From the NCBI GenBank assembly GCA_004298385.1, contig SCTX01000050.1:1-64000 (forward strand): a stretch of DNA of 64,000 nt. The letters run 5' to 3'. The notes below the pieces were generated by a model. The model was given only the letters and a program-made list of their open reading frames with translations, was not told the DNA's origin and did not search any database. This DNA comes from Betaproteobacteria bacterium (GTDB lineage: Bacteria; Pseudomonadota; Gammaproteobacteria; Burkholderiales; SG8-39). Positions 58,550 through 64,000 of the stretch are shown here, one piece after another (position 1 is the stretch's first letter; every line of letters starts with the position of its first letter). Position numbers and translations under genes: made by a program.

Positions 58550-59712
58550 TTTTTGCTCTCCGTGGCGTATTGCACGGCCACGCGACCGATTTTCTCGCGG
58601 GCGATGATCAGCTTCATGATCTGCGCCGTGCCATCGCCGATTTCCAGGCCCATCACGTCACGCAGGCGCTGCTGGTGCGCGAGGTCCATCGACCAGCCGT
58701 AGTGGCCGAAGCTCAGGATGCATTGGTGGATCGCGTCGAAGGCGGTTTTCGGCCCCATCCACTTGACCATGGCCGCTTCCGCGGTGTGCGGCAGGCCCGC
58801 GTCGCGCAACGCCAAGCCGTGATAGCAGAGCTGGCGGCAGGCGGCGATCTGGGTCTCGAACTCGACCACGGGGAAGGTCACGCCCTGGTACTGCGCCAGC
58901 GGTACGCCGAAAGCCTGGCGCTCCTTCACGTATTCCCAGGTCTCGTCGATCGACGCCTGCGCCGCGCCAATACACTGCAGCGCGATCAGGATGCGGCTGA
59001 AGTCGAAGCCCTGCATCACCTGGGTGAAGCCCTTGCCTTCATCGCCGAACCGGTTCTCGACCGGCACCCGAGCATCGTCGAAGAACACCGAGCCGCGGCC
59101 GATGATCTTGCTGCCGACGTCGTTGAAGCGGGTGCGCTGCACGCCCTTCTGATCCAGCGGCACCAGGAACGCGCTGACGCCGCGCGCGCCTTCATCGGGC
59201 CGGCCGGTGCGCGCGAACAAAATCATGGCATCCGCCTGATCGGCGAAGGTGATCGATGTCTTCTCCCCGGAGAGCACGTACTCGTCGCCGACGCGCCGCG
59301 CCTTGACCTGCAGGTTGGCGGCATCCGAGCCGCCGCGCGGCTCGGTCAAGCCCAGACCGATGATGGCCTCGCCCGCCAGCAACCGGCCGATCCACGAGCG
59401 CGCCAGTTCGGGCCGCGCGTGGCGATGCATGATGGCCCCCATCAACGAGCCGAGCAACTGCATGTAGCTGACATTGAAGTCGCCATAGGCGATCTCCTCA
59501 GTGATGAGGCCGGCGGTCACGCCGCTCGCGCCCAGGCCGCCATATTCCTCCGGCAGATCGACGCCGATCAGGCCGAGCGAACCCATTTCCTTGAACAGCG
59601 AGCGGTCGATTCCCGGCTGCGACTCGCGCTTCTGGTAGTCGGGTCTGAGCTTGTCTCGCGCAAAGCGGCGCGCCACGTCGCGCAGCGCAATCTGATCCTG
59701 GTCGAATATCAT
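58546..59712 (-). CDS. Acyl-CoA dehydrogenase, cyclohexanecarboxyl-CoA-dehydrogenase-like (paralog of 7049)
   Basis: The 388-aa enzyme matches the one at 7049 along its length: TEPRGGSDAANL, LSGEKTSITFADQADA, VPLAQYQGVTFPV, GHYGWSMDLAHQQRLRDVMG. The C-terminal site is IGDGTAQIMK with aspartate, and helix G has FDFSRIL without glutamate. It is in a richer-GC setting than its paralog, so the copy at 7049 and this one probably reached the window separately or diverged long ago. A ring or alpha-branched acyl-CoA is a possible substrate. It is the first gene of the minus-strand run that ends near 53683. Confidence 0.87.
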   Translation of the reverse strand: MIFDQDQIALRDVARRFARDKLRPDYQKRESQPGIDRSLFKEMGSLGLIGVDLPEEYGGLGASGVTAGLITEEIAYGDFNVSYMQLLGSLMGAIMHRHARPELARSWIGRLLAGEAIIGLGLTEPRGGSDAANLQVKARRVGDEYVLSGEKTSITFADQADAMILFARTGRPDEGARGVSAFLVPLDQKGVQRTRFNDVGSKIIGRGSVFFDDARVPVENRFGDEGKGFTQVMQGFDFSRILIALQCIGAAQASIDETWEYVKERQAFGVPLAQYQGVTFPVVEFETQIAACRQLCYHGLALRDAGLPHTAEAAMVKWMGPKTAFDAIHQCILSFGHYGWSMDLAHQQRLRDVMGLEIGDGTAQIMKLIIAREKIGRVAVQYATESKK

Positions 59713-59895
59713 TGGTGGTGCCTCCTGGTTGTCGGTTGCCTCGGATAAATGCCCACGATGCCGCTTGCTTGCCACCGGCAGGTCCATCATCGAGATGACC
59801 GCGGTGAACGCGAATTGCAAGGCTGGGCGGCTGCAAATAGTATAAACTATAGCGTCAAACAGGTGTTAGTTAGATCGGAACCCAGAGACTTCTCA
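59713..59895. promoter_or_regulatory. Divergent intergenic region with A/T-rich inverted repeat
   Basis: It separates the minus-strand ACAD from fadH. TAGTATAAACTATAG (about 59837-59851) contains a TATAAA box and the inverted repeat TAGT/ACTA. No good -35 lies 17 bp upstream, so an activator may be needed. The fadH ribosome site is weak. Confidence 0.45.
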
Positions 59896-61950
59896 ATGCT
59901 GAACCAACATACGGCGACCTTCCCGACGCTGCTTTCCCCGCTGAAAGTCGGCGCGCACCTGCTTCGGAACCGGACACTGATGGGATCGATGCACACGCGG
60001 CTGGAGTCTCTCGACCGCCCCATCGACAGGCTGTCCCTGTTCTACGCCGAGCGCGCGCGCGGCGGCGCCGCGTTGATCGTCACCGGCGGCTACGCCCCCT
60101 GCCCCAACGGGCTGCTCGATGAAACGGCGCCCATGCTGATCACGCCCGAGCAGGCGCACACGCTGAAGCCGATCCCGCGGGCGGTTCACGCCGAGGGCGG
60201 CAAGATCATTCTGCAGGTCATGCATACCGGCCGTTACGCGAAGATCGCACAGCCGGTGGGCGCATCCGACATCCCCTCACGCATCAACCCCCGTGCGCCA
60301 CGCGCGCTGAGCACCGCCGAGGTCTGGCAAATGGTCGATGACTTCACGCGCTGCGCCGAACTCGCGCAAAGCGCGGGATTCGACGGCGTCGAGATCATGG
60401 GATCGGAAGGCTACTTGCTCAACCAGTTTACGGTCACGCGCACCAACAACCGCAGCGACGAATTCGGCGGCAGCATCGAGAACCGGCATCGCCTGGCGGT
60501 GGAGATCGTGCGGCGCACGCGCACGCGTCTGGGGCCGCAGTTCTTGCTCATGTACCGTGTTTCGGCGCTCGACCTGGTCGAAGGCGGCGCCACGGCCGAC
60601 GAGATCGCCAGGCTCGCTCAGGCGGTGCAAGCCGCCGGTGCGGACATCATCAACACCGGCATCGGCTGGCACGAAGCGCGCATCCCCACCATTGCCTATG
60701 TGGTGCCGCGCGCCGCATGGCGCTTCGCCGCGGCCCGGGTCAAGCGGGCGGTATCGATTCCGGTCATCGTCTCCAACCGGATCAACACGCCCGATCTGGC
60801 CGAAGAAATCCTTGCCAGCGGCGATGCCGACATGGTGTCGATGGCGCGCCCGTTCCTGGCCGACGCGGACTTCGTGCGCAAGGCGGCGCAGGGGCGGGCC
60901 GACGAGATCAACACCTGCATCGCCTGCAACCAGGCTTGCCTGGACTACATCTTCGTCGAACGGCCCGCCACCTGCCTGGTCAACCCTCGCGCCGGCCGCG
61001 AGCTGGAGTTTTCGCAGTTGCCGCCGCGTGCAGTGCGGCGCAAGGTGGCGGTGGTCGGGGCCGGCGCGGCCGGGCTGGCCTGCGCCGTGAACGCTGCCGA
61101 GCGCGGCCACGCCGTGACCTTGTACGAGGCCGAGCGCGAGATCGGCGGGCAGTTGAACCTGGCCCGCGCCGTGCCGGGCAAGCAGGAGTTCGACGAACTG
61201 CTGCGCTACTTTCGGCGTGGCGTGGCGCGTCACGGCGTCGCGCTCAAGCTCGGGGCCAGGGCCAGCGCCAAGGCGCTCGCCTCGGCCGGCTACGACCGCA
61301 TTGTGATCGCTACCGGCGTGCGCCCACGCACGCCGCAGATCGAGGGTATCGGGCACCCGAAAGTGGTGAGCTATGCCGACCTGCTTTCGGGCCGGGCGAA
61401 AGCAGGCCGCCGGGTGGCGGTGATCGGCGCCGGGGGCATCGGTTTCGACGTAGCGGAGTTCCTGCTGCAAGACGAACATCGCGACGGCGCTGACGCCGCG
61501 GAGCACGCCATTGCCCGATTTCACACCGAGTGGGGCGTCGATACCTCGCCCGCGGCGGCGGGCGGCTTGAAGCCGACGGCGCCGGTCACGCCGCCCCGCG
61601 AAGTCACCCTGCTGCAGCGCAAGCCGGAAAAACCGGGGCGCAGCCTGGGGCTGACAACCGGCTGGGCGCTCAAGGCCACACTGGCGCGGCGTGACGTGCG
61701 CATGGTCTCTGGCTGCACTTACGAACGCATCGACGACGCCGGGCTGCATCTGCGCATCGACGGCCAAGCGCAGTTGCTCGTCGTCGACACCATCGTGATC
61801 TGCGCCGGGCAGGACAGCGACAACGCGCTTGCGGCAGAGTTGCGCGAGCTCGGCATCGAGCCCGAGGTCATCGGCGGGGCCGAGCGTGCCGCCGAGCTGG
61901 ACGCCTTGCGGGCGATCGACCAGGGCACGCGGTTGGCGCTGGCGTTCTGA
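59896..61950 (+). CDS. fadH: 2,4-dienoyl-CoA reductase (NADPH), FadH-type
   Basis: The 684-aa protein has the full FadH layout. An FMN TIM barrel carries the catalytic tyrosine in MGSEGYLLNQF and histidine in GIGWHEARIPT. The [4Fe-4S] cysteines lie in NTCIACNQACLDYIF and TCLVNP. FAD and NADPH domains follow (VVGAGAAGLACAVNAAERG near residue 385, VIGAGGIGFDVAEF near 510). It reduces 2,4-dienoyl-CoA to 3-enoyl-CoA, which clears double bonds at even positions during beta-oxidation of unsaturated chains or dienes from ring breakdown. It heads the last plus-strand run. The start is the first codon with homology. Confidence 0.92.
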   Translation: MLNQHTATFPTLLSPLKVGAHLLRNRTLMGSMHTRLESLDRPIDRLSLFYAERARGGAALIVTGGYAPCPNGLLDETAPMLITPEQAHTLKPIPRAVHAEGGKIILQVMHTGRYAKIAQPVGASDIPSRINPRAPRALSTAEVWQMVDDFTRCAELAQSAGFDGVEIMGSEGYLLNQFTVTRTNNRSDEFGGSIENRHRLAVEIVRRTRTRLGPQFLLMYRVSALDLVEGGATADEIARLAQAVQAAGADIINTGIGWHEARIPTIAYVVPRAAWRFAAARVKRAVSIPVIVSNRINTPDLAEEILASGDADMVSMARPFLADADFVRKAAQGRADEINTCIACNQACLDYIFVERPATCLVNPRAGRELEFSQLPPRAVRRKVAVVGAGAAGLACAVNAAERGHAVTLYEAEREIGGQLNLARAVPGKQEFDELLRYFRRGVARHGVALKLGARASAKALASAGYDRIVIATGVRPRTPQIEGIGHPKVVSYADLLSGRAKAGRRVAVIGAGGIGFDVAEFLLQDEHRDGADAAEHAIARFHTEWGVDTSPAAAGGLKPTAPVTPPREVTLLQRKPEKPGRSLGLTTGWALKATLARRDVRMVSGCTYERIDDAGLHLRIDGQAQLLVVDTIVICAGQDSDNALAAELRELGIEPEVIGGAERAAELDALRAIDQGTRLALAF

Positions 61951-62008
61951 GCGACCCGGAGTTCCCTTTTTCCATTTTCCTTTCCACTTTTTTGTCAAGG
62001 AGACCATG

Positions 62009-62812
62009 ATGAACTACGCTGACTTCCAGTTCCTGAAATTCGACGCCAAGCCCAATGGCGTGCTGCTGATCACGATCAATCGTCCCGAGGTGATGAATGC
62101 CACCAATGGCCGCCTGCATTGGGAACTGACCAAGGTCTGGGGCGTCGTCAACGATGACGCCAAGACCAAGGTGGCGGTCATCACCGGCGCCGGCGACCAA
62201 GCTTTCTCGGCCGGCGGCGATCTGGAATGGGTAGCCAAGATGGTCGGCAACCCGAACGAGATTTCCAACACGATGACCGAGGCGTCGGACATCGTCTACA
62301 ACATGATGGCCTGCGCCAAGCCCATCATCTCGGCCATCAACGGCGTGGCCGTCGGCGCCGGCCTGGCCGTTGCATTTCTGGCCGACATCAGCATCATGGC
62401 TGAGGAAGCGAAGATCACCGACGGGCACGTCAAGATCGGCGTGGCCGCCGGCGACCACGCGGCGATCCTCTGGCCGCTGCTGTGCGGCATGGCCAAAGCC
62501 AAGTACTACCTGATGACGGCCGAATTCGTGGGCGGCAAGGAGGCCGAGCGCATCGGTCTGGTCAGCCTATGCGTGCCGCGCGCGGAGCTGATGGGCAAGG
62601 CGATGGCGGTGGCCGACAAGCTCGCCGCCGGCAGCCAGCAGGCAATCCGCTTCACCAAGCGCTCGCTCAACGGCTGGATGAACGTGGCGCGCCCGATTTT
62701 CGAGAGTTCACTGGCGATGGAGATGCTGTGCTTCCTGGGTGAGGACGCCGCCGAAGGCGTGGCGTCGGTGCGCGAGAAGCGTGCGCCGAAGTTCCCGTCA
62801 GCGAGCAGATAA
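62009..62812 (+). CDS. Enoyl-CoA hydratase/isomerase family protein lacking the first glutamate
   Basis: The 267-aa crotonase has [13 protein letters not shown] and [16 protein letters not shown]; the GGGxE glutamate is alanine. The second region is [21 protein letters not shown], with an aspartate or histidine in the pocket. This 'AAGDHA' type is frequent in aromatic and steroid catabolic clusters, and the exact reaction varies. AAGGAG precedes two ATGs; the second (62009) has better spacing. It lies between fadH and an ACAD. Confidence 0.83.
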   Translation: MNYADFQFLKFDAKPNGVLLITINRPEVMNATNGRLHWELTKVWGVVNDDAKTKVAVITGAGDQAFSAGGDLEWVAKMVGNPNEISNTMTEASDIVYNMMACAKPIISAINGVAVGAGLAVAFLADISIMAEEAKITDGHVKIGVAAGDHAAILWPLLCGMAKAKYYLMTAEFVGGKEAERIGLVSLCVPRAELMGKAMAVADKLAAGSQQAIRFTKRSLNGWMNVARPIFESSLAMEMLCFLGEDAAEGVASVREKRAPKFPSASR

Positions 62813-62927
62813 GCGCACGGACTTTCGACCGGCTCCCGGGCGAGCGGGTGGCGCCCCAACCAGCGCGCCTGAAGCGTCCGCGGCGCGTATATTTGCCGCG
62901 ATCGACACCCCAAAAAAGGAGACCAGC

Positions 62928-64000
62928 ATGGACTTCACCTTGACCCAGGAACAGCGGATGATCCACGAGTACGGCGACCGTATCTCGAAAAAATTCGACC
63001 ACGACTACTGGAGAGGCTACGCCAACAAGGGCGAGTGGCCGGCCGAGCTGTACGGGCAGATCGCGAGCGACGGCTTTCTCGGACTGATGGTTCCGGCGGC
63101 CTACGGCGGGTCGGGCCAAGGCATGATCGAGATGACCCTGTTCATGGAAGGTCTCGCGAACAACGGCATTCCGATGCTGAACCTGGTGGTCGGTCCGACG
63201 ATGACGATGGGCCTGCTGGCCAAGCATGGCAGCGAGGACATGAAGCGCCGCTTCCTGCCCGACGGCTGCGCCGGCAAGATCAAGTTCTGCTTCGCCATCA
63301 CCGAGCCGAACGCGGGCTCGAACTCGATGGCCATCACCACCCTGGCCAAGCCCGATGGCAGCGGGGGCTTCCGCCTGAACGGGCAGAAGGTGTTCATCAC
63401 CGACGCCAACACCGCCGACTACGCGCTGGTGGTGACGCGGACCACGCGGCGCGAGGAGGTGCAGAAGAAGAGCGACGGCTTCACCTTGTTCATGGTCGAC
63501 ATGAAGCACAAGGGCGTCAGCAAGACGTTGATCCCGGTTTCCTTCCCGGTGCCCGAGTCGCAATGGCAGGTGTTTTTCGACGACGTGCCGCTGACGCAGG
63601 CCGACGTACTGGGGGAGGTCGGCAAGGGCTTCCGCATCCTGTTCGACACCCTCAACCCCGAGCGCATCATTCTGTCCGGCCTGTGCACGGGCATCGGCCG
63701 CTTTGCGCTGAAGCGGGCGGTGGCCTATGCCAATGAGCGCAAGCTCTTCAACAATACGCCCATCGGCGCCTATCAAGGCATCCAGCATCCGCTGGCGATC
63801 GCGCGCAGCGAGGTCGAACTGGCCTCGCTGATGGCGTTGAAGGCGGCCTGGGTCTTCGACAGCGGCCTGCCCGCGGGCGAGTTCGCCAACATGGCGAAAT
63901 ACGCGGCAGCCGAAGCCGGCATTCGCGCCGTGGACAGCTCGATTCAAGTCTTTGGCGGCAACGGTTTCACCAAGGAATATGGCATGTATGACTTGTACGG
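62928..64000 (+). CDS. Acyl-CoA dehydrogenase, cut by the window end
   Basis: About 357 codons are visible from ATG 62928 (AAAAAGGAGACCAGC upstream). It has MDFTLTQEQRMIHEYGDRIS, AITEPNAGSNSMAITT, LNGQKVFITDANTADYALV, and NERKLFNNTPIGAYQGIQHPLA, with FGGNGFTKEYGMYDLY at the edge. Helix G has TLNPERIILSG with a glutamate. The C-terminal motif is beyond the window. It is the twelfth ACAD of the region. Confidence 0.88.
   Translation, partial: MDFTLTQEQRMIHEYGDRISKKFDHDYWRGYANKGEWPAELYGQIASDGFLGLMVPAAYGGSGQGMIEMTLFMEGLANNGIPMLNLVVGPTMTMGLLAKHGSEDMKRRFLPDGCAGKIKFCFAITEPNAGSNSMAITTLAKPDGSGGFRLNGQKVFITDANTADYALVVTRTTRREEVQKKSDGFTLFMVDMKHKGVSKTLIPVSFPVPESQWQVFFDDVPLTQADVLGEVGKGFRILFDTLNPERIILSGLCTGIGRFALKRAVAYANERKLFNNTPIGAYQGIQHPLAIARSEVELASLMALKAAWVFDSGLPAGEFANMAKYAAAEAGIRAVDSSIQVFGGNGFTKEYGMYDLY

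Noticed and set aside
60277-62007. A 576-codon minus-strand reading frame opposite fadH
   Set aside because: FadH on the plus strand matches the known protein from end to end.

Overview
The window is a dense, almost purely catabolic stretch of a high-GC bacterial chromosome, most like a betaproteobacterium (Burkholderiales or Rhodocyclales style). That assignment is inferred from codon use, operon style and gene families, not from a marker gene. I found no rRNA, tRNA, CRISPR array, transposase or integrase. About 53 intact or window-edge protein genes are present. They belong to a few repeated families: 12 acyl-CoA dehydrogenases (ACADs), 4 crotonases, 4 MaoC/hot-dog hydratase genes, 3 short-chain dehydrogenases (SDRs), 3 thiolase-fold proteins, 3 acyl-CoA ligases, 3 biotin-dependent carboxyltransferases with 1 biotin carboxylase, 2 branched-chain-amino-acid-type (Liv) ABC transporters and 4 periplasmic binding proteins. 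There are also two TetR-family regulators.

Layout. 1-110 is the tail of a carboxyltransferase. 404-3678 (+) holds an acyl-CoA ligase, a binding protein and a truncated binding-protein copy. 3714-9641 (-) holds a TetR regulator and four ACADs. 9642-10785 is a decayed segment with a 190-bp inverted repeat carrying two divergent promoter/operator copies. 10786-20839 (+) holds a binding protein, SDR, double-hotdog hydratase, a crotonase pseudogene, a long acyl-CoA ligase and LivGHMF. 21035-32370 (-) holds a binding protein, crotonase, biotin carboxylase, carboxyltransferase, two paired ACADs, SDR, two MaoC proteins and an SCP2-type thiolase. 32807-35330 (+) holds an ACAD and an alpha-methylacyl-CoA racemase. 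35393-45019 (-) holds a second Liv transporter, ligase, crotonase, ACAD and TetR. 45267-52133 (+) holds two Cys-less thiolase-like proteins, a DUF35 protein, a citronellyl-CoA-dehydrogenase-like ACAD and an IpdC/IpdA/IpdB-like trio. 52267-59712 is mostly minus-strand beta-oxidation genes. 59896-64000 (+) holds FadH, a crotonase and an ACAD that runs off the window.

How it fits together (inference). The gene set suggests uptake of organic acids, CoA activation, racemisation of a 2-methyl branch, dehydrogenation by ACADs adapted to branched or ring substrates, beta-carboxylation to get past a methyl branch, retro-aldol removal of a side chain, and final ring opening by an IpdAB-like hydrolase. 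This would suit a steroid-, terpenoid- or other alicyclic/isoprenoid-type acid. The actual substrate cannot be read from the sequence.

The most unusual layer is decay. Many operon junctions contain a small remnant of a gene family that survives intact elsewhere in the window: binding protein, crotonase, ACAD, LivG-LivF, ligase, biotin carboxylase and SDR. The cluster seems to have grown by duplication and then been pruned by deletions. The first ~22 kb also looks lower in GC and different in codon use from the rest, which suggests at least two sources.
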